Part shown: positions 1 through 8,833 of the stretch, piece by piece
Position numbering within the stretch: position 1 is the stretch's first letter
How the letters are laid out: the number at the start of each line of letters is the position of its first letter
Assembly (NCBI GenBank): GCA_964654545.1
Contig: CAZZIU010000008.1
Location: 44,415-108,414 of the forward strand
Origin: JABMOV01 sp964654545
GTDB taxonomy: Bacteria; Fidelibacterota; Marinisomatia; Marinisomatales; JABMOV01
DNA: 64,000 nucleotides
Direction: 5' to 3'
Notes under the pieces: model-generated
Seen by the model: the letters and a program-made list of their open reading frames with translations, nothing else
Database searches by the model: none
What the model was told of the DNA's origin: nothing
Made by a program: the position numbers and the translations under genes

Positions 1-1
1 T

Positions 2-91
2 GATATTGCCCCTACCATCGCTGATATTCTTGGTGTGACACCGGAAGAACGGGTTGAGGGTCATAGTAGAATACCATCAATCCAAAAGTAA
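2..91 (+). CDS. C-terminal end of an alkaline phosphatase/sulfatase-superfamily protein (5' truncated)
   Basis: Only the last 29 codons are inside the window, ending at TAA 89-91. They read D-I-A-P-T-I-A-D-I-L-G-V followed by a short tail with V-E-G-H-S-R. The D-x-A-P-T-x-x-x-L-L/I-G motif is the usual C-terminal metal-site helix of alkaline phosphatase/sulfatase/phosphodiesterase superfamily enzymes, which hydrolyse phosphate or sulfate esters, commonly in the periplasm. The exact family cannot be told from this fragment. The following ABC ATPase starts 4 bases after the stop. Confidence 0.45.
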   Translation, partial: DIAPTIADILGVTPEERVEGHSRIPSIQK

Positions 92-95
92 TAAG

Positions 96-983
96 ATGCT
101 TCACGTTGAGGGGATAACAAAAGTATTTGACGGTTTAACTGCAGTTGACTCTATTGATTTTCAGGTCGGACAGGGTGAAATCTATGGTTTTTTGGGTCCG
201 AATGGTGCAGGCAAAACAACCACTATCCGAATGATAATGGGAATTATTGAACCGGACGCAGGCAATATCACATTCGGAGATAAGCCGATTCGATCGCACC
301 CGGTTAATACATTTGGTTATCTTCCTGAAGAAAGGGGACTGTATCAAAAACAAAAATTGCGAGAGACAATATCCTATTTCGGCATTTTGAAAGGGATGAG
401 TGATTCAGAATCAAAAACAAAAGCAGAACAATGGATACATCGCTTTGGTCTTCAGGATTACTCAAATAAAAAAATACAGGAATTGTCGAAAGGAAATCAG
501 CAAAAAGTACAATTTATACTTACCTTGTTACATCACCCAAAACTGGTTGTGTTGGATGAACCCTTTACGGGTCTGGATCCTGTAAATCAACTGCTGCTAA
601 AAGAGATTATACTTGAACAACAAGCCGCTGGGGTCACTTTTTTATTCTCTACCCACCAGATGGAACAGGTTGAACGACTGTGCACAAATATTTGTCTGAT
701 TAACAAAGGTTCAATCCTTCTGGAAGGGAAACTAAAGAATATCCGGCAGGATTTTCAAACAAATGTGGTAACAATTGAATTTGATGGCGACTTATCAGAA
801 AAAGATGTTGAGAAATATTTATCAGGTGCGATTATTAGTGATGGGAAAGTGAAAGGAACACTGGCCGTAAACCCCAGGGAGTTTATCAACTGGATGAATA
901 GAACAGTATCCATTAAGGACTACTCAAGACGACCTCCAACCCTGGAAGAAATTTTCATTCAGACCGTAGGTGGTAAGTTATGA
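96..983 (+). CDS. ABC transporter ATP-binding protein (NatA-like, DUF4162-type tail)
   Basis: A 295-residue ABC ATPase that should power export through the membrane partner encoded next. Walker A GPNGAGKT lies at residues 34-41, signature LSKGNQQK at about 130-137, Walker B LVVLDEP at 150-156 and the H-loop histidine at 187. The last ~90 residues form the extra C-terminal domain typical of NatA/bacitracin-type exporters. I chose ATG 96 because the longer TTG start at 54 would add 14 unrelated residues lying inside the preceding gene. The stop overlaps the permease start (ATGA, 980-983), so the two are translationally coupled. The substrate (sodium ions, a peptide or a drug) cannot be told. 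Confidence 0.93.
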   Translation: MLHVEGITKVFDGLTAVDSIDFQVGQGEIYGFLGPNGAGKTTTIRMIMGIIEPDAGNITFGDKPIRSHPVNTFGYLPEERGLYQKQKLRETISYFGILKGMSDSESKTKAEQWIHRFGLQDYSNKKIQELSKGNQQKVQFILTLLHHPKLVVLDEPFTGLDPVNQLLLKEIILEQQAAGVTFLFSTHQMEQVERLCTNICLINKGSILLEGKLKNIRQDFQTNVVTIEFDGDLSEKDVEKYLSGAIISDGKVKGTLAVNPREFINWMNRTVSIKDYSRRPPTLEEIFIQTVGGKL

Positions 984-2203
984 ACCAGGTATTAACCATT
1001 ATGAAGTGGGAATTTCTTAACCGGATGAAGTCCAAGGTTTTCATTATTACGATGATCTTGTTTCCGGTGATTATCATTTCCATGAGCATATTGCCTGGAT
1101 TGCTTATATCAAAAGATGGATCGTCAACCTACCGGATTGGAATTGTGGATGAAACCGCTCAGGTCAGCGCCATTCTAGTGGAGAAGCTTTCCAATGATTA
1201 CGCCCTCGACAATGGTGAATCAAAATTTACACCGATTGTTTTTGACTTTAAGGCTGCAGCCACCAAGGCGACGACTGATAAAGAGATTGATGGTTATTTG
1301 GTAATCCCCGATTCTATAGTTTACGGCGAAAGTGCCGCTTATTACGGAACTTCCCTTAGTAATTTTAAACTCCTGGATGAATTAAGAAGATCAGTCAATC
1401 ATTCTGTCATCGAAGTGCGCGTTGCTCAACAAAATTTGGATATTAACCTGGTAAATACTCTTACTCGATGGGTGGGTTTGGATACTTTTGAAATATCTGA
1501 AGAAGGGGAGACCGCGGCAGGAAACGAACTGGTCAGTTTCTTCATTCCGTTTGCCACCATGTTCCTTCTATTCATGTCAATATTTGTTAACGGACAGCTC
1601 TTGTTGCGAAGTGTCATGGAGGAACGAACCAGTCGAGTGATTGAAATCTTGCTATCGTCCGTAACTCCACGGCAGTTAATGATGGGCAAAATAATTGGGT
1701 TAGGCGCACTTGGATTGGTGCAGTTGTTGGTATATGTACTTTTTGGCTATGGAGCTCTACAATACCGTGGTATGGGGCAATTGCTGGATGCAACCCATGC
1801 AGTCTGGATGATTGCATTTTTCTTACTGGGATACTTTTTTTATGCTGCAATTTTTGCTATGCTAGGTACCCTTTTTGATTCGGAGCAAGAAGCACAACAA
1901 TCTACGAGCATTATATCCATTATTGTGGTCATTCCGATGATGCTTTCCAGTTATTTTATTACAAATCCGGGATCAATGGCTACTAAAGTCATGTCCTTTG
2001 TCCCTTTATTTACACCATTTATGATGCCATTACGGTTTGGTACAGGGATCATAGAAACATGGGAAGGGGTCGTATCAGGGATTATTCTTGCCCTCTCTGT
2101 CTGGGGATTGATGGTGATGTCTGGAAAAGTATTTCGTGTTACCCTACTATTGTATGGGAAACAGATCACGCTTAGAGAAATATTACGCTGGATAAGAGCC
2201 TGA
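980..2203 (+). CDS. ABC-2 type transporter permease (NatB-like)
   Basis: A 407-residue membrane protein: one N-terminal membrane helix (about residues 20-40), a ~150-residue extracytoplasmic segment, then about five helices from residue ~185 to the end. That is the ABC-2 permease layout of NatB/YhaP-type exporters. The segment R-V-I-E-I-L-L-S-S-V with P-R-Q-L-M just after the second helix is the conserved coupling loop of this family. It overlaps the ATPase gene by 4 bases and is its obvious partner. No substrate can be assigned. Confidence 0.9.
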   Translation: MNQVLTIMKWEFLNRMKSKVFIITMILFPVIIISMSILPGLLISKDGSSTYRIGIVDETAQVSAILVEKLSNDYALDNGESKFTPIVFDFKAAATKATTDKEIDGYLVIPDSIVYGESAAYYGTSLSNFKLLDELRRSVNHSVIEVRVAQQNLDINLVNTLTRWVGLDTFEISEEGETAAGNELVSFFIPFATMFLLFMSIFVNGQLLLRSVMEERTSRVIEILLSSVTPRQLMMGKIIGLGALGLVQLLVYVLFGYGALQYRGMGQLLDATHAVWMIAFFLLGYFFYAAIFAMLGTLFDSEQEAQQSTSIISIIVVIPMMLSSYFITNPGSMATKVMSFVPLFTPFMMPLRFGTGIIETWEGVVSGIILALSVWGLMVMSGKVFRVTLLLYGKQITLREILRWIRA

Positions 2204-2312
2204 TTTAACGTGCATTTTAATATTTAATCTGAAGACTATTGTGATGGATTCCTGTAACTTCTGCGCCCATTTTTTATCATTTACTAAACATAACTGATTG
2301 AAAAATTTCCAA

Positions 2313-4136
2313 ATGAGAAAACAGCAATTTAGAAATATTGCCATTATCGCCCATGTTGATCATGGAAAAACCACCTTGGTGGATGCCATGTTGAAGCAGA
2401 GTGGAACATTCCATGCACATCAGGAGGTTGTTGACCGCGTCATGGACTCCATGGATCTCGAGAAGGAGCGCGGTATTACCATTATGGCAAAAAACACTTC
2501 CGTATTTTACCATGATGTGAAAATCAATATAATGGATACGCCAGGACATGCTGATTTCGGCGGAGAGGTGGAGCGAAGTCTGAATCTTGTTGATGGCGCA
2601 TTGTTGCTCGTGGACTCGAGTGAAGGTCCATTACCGCAGACTCGATTTGTAGTAAAAAAGGCGTTGGAGAAAAATCTCAAAATCATTGTAATCATCAATA
2701 AAATTGATCGCAGTGATGCCCGGATTGAAGAAGTGATAAATGATATTTATGATTTGTTCATTGACCTTGATGCCAATGAAGAGCAAATTGAATTTCCAAT
2801 TTTATATACCAATGCCAAAGAAGGTGTGGCGCACAAAGAACTTGATGATAATTCCAATGATCTCAGACCTCTTTTTGATACCCTGTTAAAAAATATTCCA
2901 GGACCCTTGGCGGGAGAGGATAATATTCCGCAATTTCTGATCACGAACCTGGCCTATGATTCCTATGTTGGACAAATAGCAATTGGCCGACTAAACAGTG
3001 GAACGCTGGCGATGAATAAATCATATTGCCTAATCAGCAAAAAGGGAGAAACCCACGGCATAAAATTTTCCGCTTGTTATACGTACCATGGCCTAAAAAG
3101 AATAAAGGTTACTGAACTGTATGCCGGTGACATAATTGCAATTGCCGGTGTTCCGGATATAACCATTGGCGATACAATATCCGATGATGAAAATCCAAAG
3201 ACATTACCTCGTATCCATATTGATAAGCCTACGGTTGCTATGGTTTTTTATGTCAACAACGGTCCGTTTGCTGGAAAAGACGGGAAATATTTAACATCCC
3301 GTCATCTGGGAGAACGTTTACAGCGAGAGACCCTAGGAAACGTTTCTCTTGAAGTTGAAACCACTGAAAGAGCAGATGCCTTCGAGGTGCGTGGTAGGGG
3401 CGAATTGCAGCTTGCAGTTCTCATTGAGACTATGCGTCGCGAAGGGTATGAATTTATGATCTCAAAACCACGCGTAATCACCCATGAAGAGAATGGCAAA
3501 ACAATGGAACCAATGGAGCGCTTGTTTGTGGATATCCCCGAGGACAAAGTTGGTATTATTACTGAGAAACTTTCGGTTCGAAAAGGTCGCATGAATCACA
3601 TGGAAAACCATGGTCATGGCCGTGTAAATATGGAATTTATTATCCCATCACGCGGGCTTATTGGGTTTCGTAGTCAATTTTTAACAGATACGAATGGGGC
3701 AGGGATCATGAATAAACTATTTGAAGGTTATGCCCCCTGGTTCGGACCTATACCGCAGAGATCAAATGGCGCCATTATTGCAGATCGGGCAGGTAAAGTT
3801 ACTACCTATGCCTGTGTAGGGATGGCTGATCGTGGAATACTCTTCACAGAAGTAGGAACTGAAGTATACACAGGGATGATAGTGGGTGAACGGAACAAAG
3901 TTGAAGATCTGGATGTGAACATTGTAAGGGAAAAAAAGCTGACCAATATGCGTGCCGCCGGATCTGATGCAACCGTAACGTTGCGTCCCCCAAGAAAACT
4001 ATCCCTGGACCAATGTATTGAGTTCATCGCGGAAGATGAATTGGTGGAAATTACGCCCAAGCGAATATTGCTCCGAAAAATGGAATTGGATGCAAAAAAG
4101 CGATTGTCGTCTAGAAAAAAAGAGAAAACAGGTTAA
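2313..4136 (+). CDS. typA: Translational GTPase TypA/BipA
   Basis: A 607-residue ribosome-binding GTPase, the usual length for TypA/BipA, which helps 50S assembly and growth under stress or cold. The G1 motif AHVDHGKTT is at residues 13-21, R-G-I-T-I (switch I) at 53-57, G3 DTPGH at 75-79 and G4 NKID at 129-132. EF-G-like domains III and V follow, with R-G-R-G-E-L-Q-L and P-S-R-G-L-I-G-F diagnostic of TypA. ATG 2313 puts the G1 loop at the standard distance from the start; the TTG at 2298 only adds five residues. It is about 110 bases from the ABC genes and probably separately transcribed. Confidence 0.96.
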   Translation: MRKQQFRNIAIIAHVDHGKTTLVDAMLKQSGTFHAHQEVVDRVMDSMDLEKERGITIMAKNTSVFYHDVKINIMDTPGHADFGGEVERSLNLVDGALLLVDSSEGPLPQTRFVVKKALEKNLKIIVIINKIDRSDARIEEVINDIYDLFIDLDANEEQIEFPILYTNAKEGVAHKELDDNSNDLRPLFDTLLKNIPGPLAGEDNIPQFLITNLAYDSYVGQIAIGRLNSGTLAMNKSYCLISKKGETHGIKFSACYTYHGLKRIKVTELYAGDIIAIAGVPDITIGDTISDDENPKTLPRIHIDKPTVAMVFYVNNGPFAGKDGKYLTSRHLGERLQRETLGNVSLEVETTERADAFEVRGRGELQLAVLIETMRREGYEFMISKPRVITHEENGKTMEPMERLFVDIPEDKVGIITEKLSVRKGRMNHMENHGHGRVNMEFIIPSRGLIGFRSQFLTDTNGAGIMNKLFEGYAPWFGPIPQRSNGAIIADRAGKVTTYACVGMADRGILFTEVGTEVYTGMIVGERNKVEDLDVNIVREKKLTNMRAAGSDATVTLRPPRKLSLDQCIEFIAEDELVEITPKRILLRKMELDAKKRLSSRKKEKTG

Positions 4137-4144
4137 ATCCAGTC

Positions 4145-4741
4145 ATGGATGCTTTCGAAAAAATATTATCTGCCACAGTAATCCTTTTTTTGGTAATGGA
4201 TCCTTTGGGCAACCTGCCTATATTTCTGTCCATTTTAAAAAATGTGGATGATAGCAAACGGCAAAGAATAATATTTAGAGAATTGGTGATTGCTTTGGGA
4301 GTGCTAATTCTATTCCTGTTTTTTGGCAATCAACTACTGGAAGTGCTGCAATTGGAACAGGAAACTGTAACCATTTCCGGAGGAATCGTATTATTTATCA
4401 TTGGTATTCGAATGGTTTTTCCATCTAAACACAATGCTCTGATGGGGGGTGCCAACGATGATGAACCGTTTATTGTACCTTTGGCGATTCCTCTTATAGC
4501 CGGACCCTCAACGATCGCCACAATTATATTGATGGTTAATGATCATAATGATCAGGTACCAATAATTGGAAGTGCATTATTAATTGCATGGTTATTATCG
4601 GCTGCAATTCTCTTGGCAGCACCCTCCTTATTTCGAATATTACGGAGGAGGGGCTTGGCTGCCATTGAACGATTAATGGGAATGATATTAATCATGATTT
4701 CCGTTCAGATGTTTATAAATGGATTGAAAGTACTGTTATAG
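4145..4741 (+). CDS. MarC-family integral membrane protein
   Basis: A 198-residue, six-helix membrane protein. The helix-1 motif F-L-V-M-D-P-L-G-N-L-P and the later P-L-A-I-P-L-I-A-G-P-S segment are hallmarks of the MarC/YhgN family (also called UPF0056). The molecular activity of the family is unsettled: it was first linked to multiple antibiotic resistance and that link has been disputed. The gene begins 8 bases after typA and may be co-transcribed with it. Its last codons overlap by 6 bases the end of a possible minus-strand remnant. Confidence 0.9.
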   Translation: MDAFEKILSATVILFLVMDPLGNLPIFLSILKNVDDSKRQRIIFRELVIALGVLILFLFFGNQLLEVLQLEQETVTISGGIVLFIIGIRMVFPSKHNALMGGANDDEPFIVPLAIPLIAGPSTIATIILMVNDHNDQVPIIGSALLIAWLLSAAILLAAPSLFRILRRRGLAAIERLMGMILIMISVQMFINGLKVLL

Positions 4742-4999
4742 ATTTTTTGGTTTTCGAATCTGAATAATGTATTTATCCAAGGCATAACGCCTGAGGGAAG
4801 GAACATCATGAATACCGAATTTTCCATAAAGTTCTGTAGGTGATTTCCCACCGTTTGCCCAGATATAACCAACTTTTTGCTTATCTGCCACGATGTATTT
4901 CCATCACTGGGTGAATGAATCCGAAAATTCCCGTTTATTATTTGAATACACTGCGTAGCTTGTTTTAATGAAGACAGAAAGAGAGAAAGAATTTTTCAG
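4736..4999 (-). pseudogene. Possible degraded small gene or short ORF in a 333-bp intergenic stretch
   Basis: The region 4742-5074 has no long ORF, but the minus strand carries a reading frame whose translation looks protein-like. It ends at TAA 4736-4738 and reads back through Y-I-W-A-N-G-G-K-S-P-T-E-L-Y-G-K-F and R-R-Y-A-L-D-K-Y to a GTG at 4889-4891 (51 codons), then meets an in-frame TGA at 4904-4906. Beyond that TGA the frame stays open to a TAA at 5000-5002. Either it is a 51-residue protein starting with GTG, or a longer gene broken by the TGA. I do not recognise the family. The tail overlaps the MarC gene end by 6 bases, tail to tail. Confidence 0.3.
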
Positions 5000-5074
5000 T
5001 TATTTATTTTCAAAGTCATCTTAAGTTAAAGGGCATTTGAATTTGGGTTGAACTACTTTTATGTCGGAATAGTC

Positions 5075-5341
5075 ATGCCGAAAAAGGCTGAAAAAAAATA
5101 TACTATTTCTTACGATCTGTTGGACTCTGACGAACAAGATATCGAGTCCGGCTTGAACTGTCGTTTCATCATTACATTTAAAGATCAGGTGTGGCACTAT
5201 TATTATCATACAAAACTGATTTTTAATAATAGTCATTTTATTGATCTGTGCATGATTGAGACTATTAGATTAATAAAAGCTGATTCCGGTGATGGAATGC
5301 ATCGTCAATATACTCTTGAGGGAAAATGGGAAGACTATTAA
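5075..5341 (+). CDS. Small hypothetical protein
   Basis: An 88-residue protein with no signal peptide or membrane helix, beginning M-P-K-K-A-E-K-K and containing several aromatic residues (W-H-Y-Y-Y-H-T) in a predicted beta-rich body. ATG 5075 is preferred to the TTG at 5048, which only adds nine residues. I recognise no family. It stands alone between the MarC gene and the Crp/Fnr regulator, with 97 bases of AT-rich DNA before the latter. Coding status is supported only by codon pattern and an uninterrupted frame. Confidence 0.5.
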   Translation: MPKKAEKKYTISYDLLDSDEQDIESGLNCRFIITFKDQVWHYYYHTKLIFNNSHFIDLCMIETIRLIKADSGDGMHRQYTLEGKWEDY

Positions 5342-5438
5342 CATAGTGCATATCAACTCCGTTAAACCGATCATGCCCCAATAAAAAAAATAGACTATTT
5401 AGAATTTGAAATAATGCATAAAAATATTATTTTCGACC

Positions 5439-6119
5439 ATGAGTAAAATAGAACTTCTGCAATCGGTTCCTCTGTTCGGTGACTTAAATGAACATTCTTT
5501 AACCAAAATTGCCGAACAAATGATCGCCCGTTCTTATACAAAAGGACAAATGATTTTAATGGAAGAAAGCTCTGGTGAGACCTTTTTTGTGCTCGCAAGG
5601 GGAGCGGTCAAAGTTACCCGCATGAGTGACGATGGTCGTGAAGTGATACTGGCAATGTTAGGGGAAGGGGATTTCTTTGGTGAAATGTCATTGTTGGATG
5701 GTGAAGGACGTTCTGCAAATATTGTAGCGATCGAAGATTCAGAAGCACTGACGATTAAGCGCAGTGAATTTTTATCCATTCTGGAGAACTATCCAAAAAT
5801 CGCAATCCATTTACTCGAAGAATTAACTAGCCGGCTTCGTCGTAGTGACCAACAAATTGAAAGTTTATCGTTGAGCGACGCGGAACAAAGAATTTCTATT
5901 ACCCTCATTCGACTGGCTGAAGAACTAGGTACCATAAAGAGTGGGGCAGTTACCATTAAAAATCTTCCATATCAACAAGACATTGCAAATATGGCTGGTA
6001 CATCCCGCGAGACAGTATCCAGAACATTAAAGATGCTGGCCGAAAAAGGGTACATCAGTCGTGATGGAAAAGCATTGATTATAAATGATTTTGTGCATTT
6101 CCGGCAGCAATTCACCTAA
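5439..6119 (+). CDS. Crp/Fnr-family transcriptional regulator
   Basis: A 226-residue regulator. Residues 13-125 form a cyclic-nucleotide-binding beta-roll with F-G-E-M-S-L-L-D-G-E-G-R-S-A at about 80-93, close to the phosphate-binding cassette of CRP. A dimer helix follows, then a winged helix-turn-helix at about 178-212 with the recognition helix G-T-S-R-E-T-V-S-R-T-L. No cysteines are present, so it is not an Fe-S sensor of the FNR type; a cAMP/c-di-GMP or haem/NO (DNR-like) sensor is possible. Target genes cannot be told. The next gene starts 20 bases later. Confidence 0.93.
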   Translation: MSKIELLQSVPLFGDLNEHSLTKIAEQMIARSYTKGQMILMEESSGETFFVLARGAVKVTRMSDDGREVILAMLGEGDFFGEMSLLDGEGRSANIVAIEDSEALTIKRSEFLSILENYPKIAIHLLEELTSRLRRSDQQIESLSLSDAEQRISITLIRLAEELGTIKSGAVTIKNLPYQQDIANMAGTSRETVSRTLKMLAEKGYISRDGKALIINDFVHFRQQFT

Positions 6120-6139
6120 CACTTCATTTCAGCATAGTT

Positions 6140-7090
6140 ATGACCAATTCTGTTCTGGAAGATATTCTGGAAAATGATCATCGTGTCCTTTCCCGCTTTA
6201 TCAGCCAGATAGAGTTCGATGAGGAAGTCTCGGAGGACCTCCTCATCTCACTGCATCCACATACCCAGAAAGCAATCCGGATTGGAATTACTGGTCCGCC
6301 TGGTGCAGGGAAAAGTACTTTAGTCGATCAATTGATTAATGATTTTCGTCAACAGGAGTTATCGGTCGGTGTTGTAGCGGTCGACCCGACAAGTCCTTTT
6401 TCAGGTGGAGCATTGCTGGGCGATAGGGTACGCATGAACAAATATATGTGGGACGAAGGTGTGTACATCCGAAGTATGGGTTCCCATGGTGATCTGGGTG
6501 GTCTGGCAAAGAAAGCCCAGGATGTGGGTGATGTGTTGGCTGCCAGTGGGAAAGATATTGTACTGTATGAAACCGTTGGCGTTGGACAGGGAGAACATGA
6601 TGTTGCAAAGGCAGTGGATATTACAGTGGTAGTTCTGGTTCCGGAATCAGGTGATGAAATTCAGCTCATGAAAGCAGGATTGATTGAAATTGGTGATTTC
6701 TTTGTGATAAATAAGTCGGATCGAGAAGGTGCAGGTCGCCTGGCAACAATGCTGAGAAATTTGCTCCATTCATTTGAAAAAGAGAATGGTTTGTTGCCAC
6801 CTGTGATAAATACAAACGCAGCGAAGGGTGAAGGAATCTCTGAATTTAGAACTGCACTATTTCAGCATCTTGATGCTATGAAAAAGAACGGTTTATTTGA
6901 AAAAAAACTATTACAACGGCATCGAAACAGGGTTCACACATTGATTCAGGAGCGTCTGTTAAGTGAGTTTTGGACGTCTGAACGAATTACATCGCTTAAC
7001 AATCAAACCAAATCGCTGGATTCCATTAAATCCTCCCCTTATGAAATAACCCATACATTGTTACATGTGGGATCGGATGTCCACAGCTAA
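6140..7090 (+). CDS. meaB: Methylmalonyl-CoA mutase-associated GTPase MeaB (ArgK family)
   Basis: A 316-residue G3E-type P-loop GTPase that chaperones B12-dependent acyl-CoA mutases, gating cofactor loading and protecting the radical enzyme. Walker A GPPGAGKST is at residues 52-60, the MeaB-specific D-P-T-S-P-F-S-G-G-A-L-L-G-D-R stretch at 82-96, V-G-V-G-Q-G-E at about 146-152 and NKSD at 191-194. Methylmalonyl-CoA mutase itself is not in this window, so the partner must be elsewhere. The end overlaps the tatC start by about 14-26 bases, which suggests operon coupling. Confidence 0.93.
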   Translation: MTNSVLEDILENDHRVLSRFISQIEFDEEVSEDLLISLHPHTQKAIRIGITGPPGAGKSTLVDQLINDFRQQELSVGVVAVDPTSPFSGGALLGDRVRMNKYMWDEGVYIRSMGSHGDLGGLAKKAQDVGDVLAASGKDIVLYETVGVGQGEHDVAKAVDITVVVLVPESGDEIQLMKAGLIEIGDFFVINKSDREGAGRLATMLRNLLHSFEKENGLLPPVINTNAAKGEGISEFRTALFQHLDAMKKNGLFEKKLLQRHRNRVHTLIQERLLSEFWTSERITSLNNQTKSLDSIKSSPYEITHTLLHVGSDVHS

Positions 7091-7844
7091 TCCAGACGAT
7101 ATGTCTTTTTTGCAGCATTTAGAGGAACTCCGCTGGCGCCTTGTCAAAAGTATTATTTCTATTTTAGTAGGTGCTGCCATTACCTTTCTATTTATTGACC
7201 AAATTATTAATCTGCTTGTTTCTCCCATTCACAAGGTTTCAACTGAAATGAACTTGCAGGTTCTTACGGTGCAGGGCATGTTTATGGTACGATGGGGTTT
7301 GGCTCTTGTAGGTGGAGGAATTCTTGCTATCCCCGTACTTACATATCAGATTTGGCGGTTTGTAGCACCGGGATTGTTGGGAAAAGAAAAAAAATATATT
7401 ATCCCTCTGATTTTCGCCACGTTTGTATCTTTTTTACTCGGTGTCCTTTTTGCGTACCTGGTAATAATACCGTTTTCCCTTAGCTTTTTTGCTTCCCTAG
7501 GATATGGTACGGTTGAGAATAATGTATCCATAAATTATTACTTAAGCTTTGTGACCTGGGTGATGGTAGGCACCGGATTTATATTTGAATTGCCGGTTGT
7601 CGTCTTCATCTTATCTTCTTTTGGACTGTTGTCACCATCAATAATGCGGAAATTTCGTCGCCATTCTATCGTTGTAATTATGGTTTTATCTGCGATCATT
7701 ACACCACCCGATCCTGTAAGTTTAGTCATTATGTCCATTCCATTGATGGTTTTGTATGAAATTGGAATTTATGTGTCATGGTTGGTGGCAAGATCAAAGC
7801 AGGCAAACATTACCGATGCGGAAACCAAAAAATTGGACAAATGA
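7065..7844 (+). CDS. tatC: Sec-independent protein translocase TatC
   Basis: A 255-259-residue, six-helix inner-membrane protein that recognises twin-arginine signal peptides and forms the core of the Tat pore. The N-terminus has M-S-F-L-Q-H-L-E-E-L-R-W-R, the signature cytoplasmic TatC motif that binds RR signals, and the first loop and W-R-F-V-A-P-G-L-L segment are typical. Start is ATG 7065, or ATG 7077 with GGGA just upstream; both overlap meaB. TatA/TatB are not adjacent. The stop overlaps the next gene start (ATGA, 7841-7844). Confidence 0.95.
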   Translation: MWDRMSTANPDDMSFLQHLEELRWRLVKSIISILVGAAITFLFIDQIINLLVSPIHKVSTEMNLQVLTVQGMFMVRWGLALVGGGILAIPVLTYQIWRFVAPGLLGKEKKYIIPLIFATFVSFLLGVLFAYLVIIPFSLSFFASLGYGTVENNVSINYYLSFVTWVMVGTGFIFELPVVVFILSSFGLLSPSIMRKFRRHSIVVIMVLSAIITPPDPVSLVIMSIPLMVLYEIGIYVSWLVARSKQANITDAETKKLDK

Positions 7845-8830
7845 AAGACTCAATCATCACACTGAAGTCAATAACAGAACCTATCATTGATGACATGAAA
7901 GTTTTTCAATCAGAACTGGAAGATGCATTGCGTTCCGAAGTCCGGCTCATTAATACCATTGCAAAATATATCCTCAAACACAAGGGAAAGCATTTTCGGC
8001 CGATTTTAACCATTCTTGCATCTCGAGTGTGTGGAAATCCAACCTTGAACAGTTTCAAGGCTGCTGCAATGATTGAAATGTTGCATGTGGCGACTCTGAT
8101 CCATGATGATGTGGTGGACGATGCCACATTACGAAGGCGTTGGCCGTCTGTTAATCGTGTATGGAAAAATAAACTTTCCGTATTAATGGGCGATTTTATT
8201 TTGAGCAAAGCGTTGATAAATATGATCAATCTAAAGGATTTTGATGCCTTGGATGTCATTTCAAAGACGGCTGAGGATTTGAGTGCCGGTGAAATTTTGC
8301 AGATTGAAAAAATATTTCGTCGGAAGATGACTGAGGAAATCTATTTTTCCATGATTTATCAGAAAACAGCCTCTCTGATGGGAACCAGTTGTGAGTTGGG
8401 TGCGATCACAACCAGTAAATCGAATGACGATCGACAGGCAATGAAAACCTACGGAGATATGCTGGGGATGGCATTTCAAATCAAAGATGATTTATTCGAT
8501 CTGTTGGGGTCAGAAAATGAAACAGGTAAAGATCATGGTACCGATGTAAAGAAAAACATGCTCACATTACCAGTAATTCATAGTCTTGAATCGCTGCAAC
8601 CGTCAGATGCAAAAAGATTGAATAGAATGTTGAAGAAAAGGAAAAAAACAAATTCAATATTAAGCGAACTGAAACATTTGGTTGATATAGGCGAAGGATT
8701 CACCTATGCAAAATCCAAACTGGATTCATTTTCTAATCAGGCCTTGGATGCCATAAGTACCTATATTGATTCTCCCTACAAAAAGTCTTTAACTGATATC
8801 ATTGTCTTTAACGCCCAAAGAATAAAGTAG
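7841..8830 (+). CDS. Polyprenyl diphosphate synthase (trans-isoprenyl, long chain)
   Basis: A 329-residue all-alpha prenyltransferase that condenses isopentenyl diphosphate onto allylic diphosphates to make a long-chain isoprenoid for quinones or lipid carriers. The substrate-binding G-K-H-F-R-P is at residues 49-54, the first aspartate-rich motif D-D-V-V-D at 89-93 and the second D-D-L-F-D at 216-220. The residues just before the first motif are small or medium (M-L-H-V-A-T-L-I-H), consistent with long products such as octaprenyl diphosphate. ATG 7841 overlaps the tatC stop; a 21-codon upstream extension in the same frame is rejected. Confidence 0.92.
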   Translation: MKDSIITLKSITEPIIDDMKVFQSELEDALRSEVRLINTIAKYILKHKGKHFRPILTILASRVCGNPTLNSFKAAAMIEMLHVATLIHDDVVDDATLRRRWPSVNRVWKNKLSVLMGDFILSKALINMINLKDFDALDVISKTAEDLSAGEILQIEKIFRRKMTEEIYFSMIYQKTASLMGTSCELGAITTSKSNDDRQAMKTYGDMLGMAFQIKDDLFDLLGSENETGKDHGTDVKKNMLTLPVIHSLESLQPSDAKRLNRMLKKRKKTNSILSELKHLVDIGEGFTYAKSKLDSFSNQALDAISTYIDSPYKKSLTDIIVFNAQRIK

Positions 8831-8833
8831 TAT

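Noticed and set aside
54..95. TTG-started extension of the first ABC ATPase
   Set aside because: It lies inside the end of the preceding gene and adds residues foreign to the family; ATG 96 gives the expected N-terminus.
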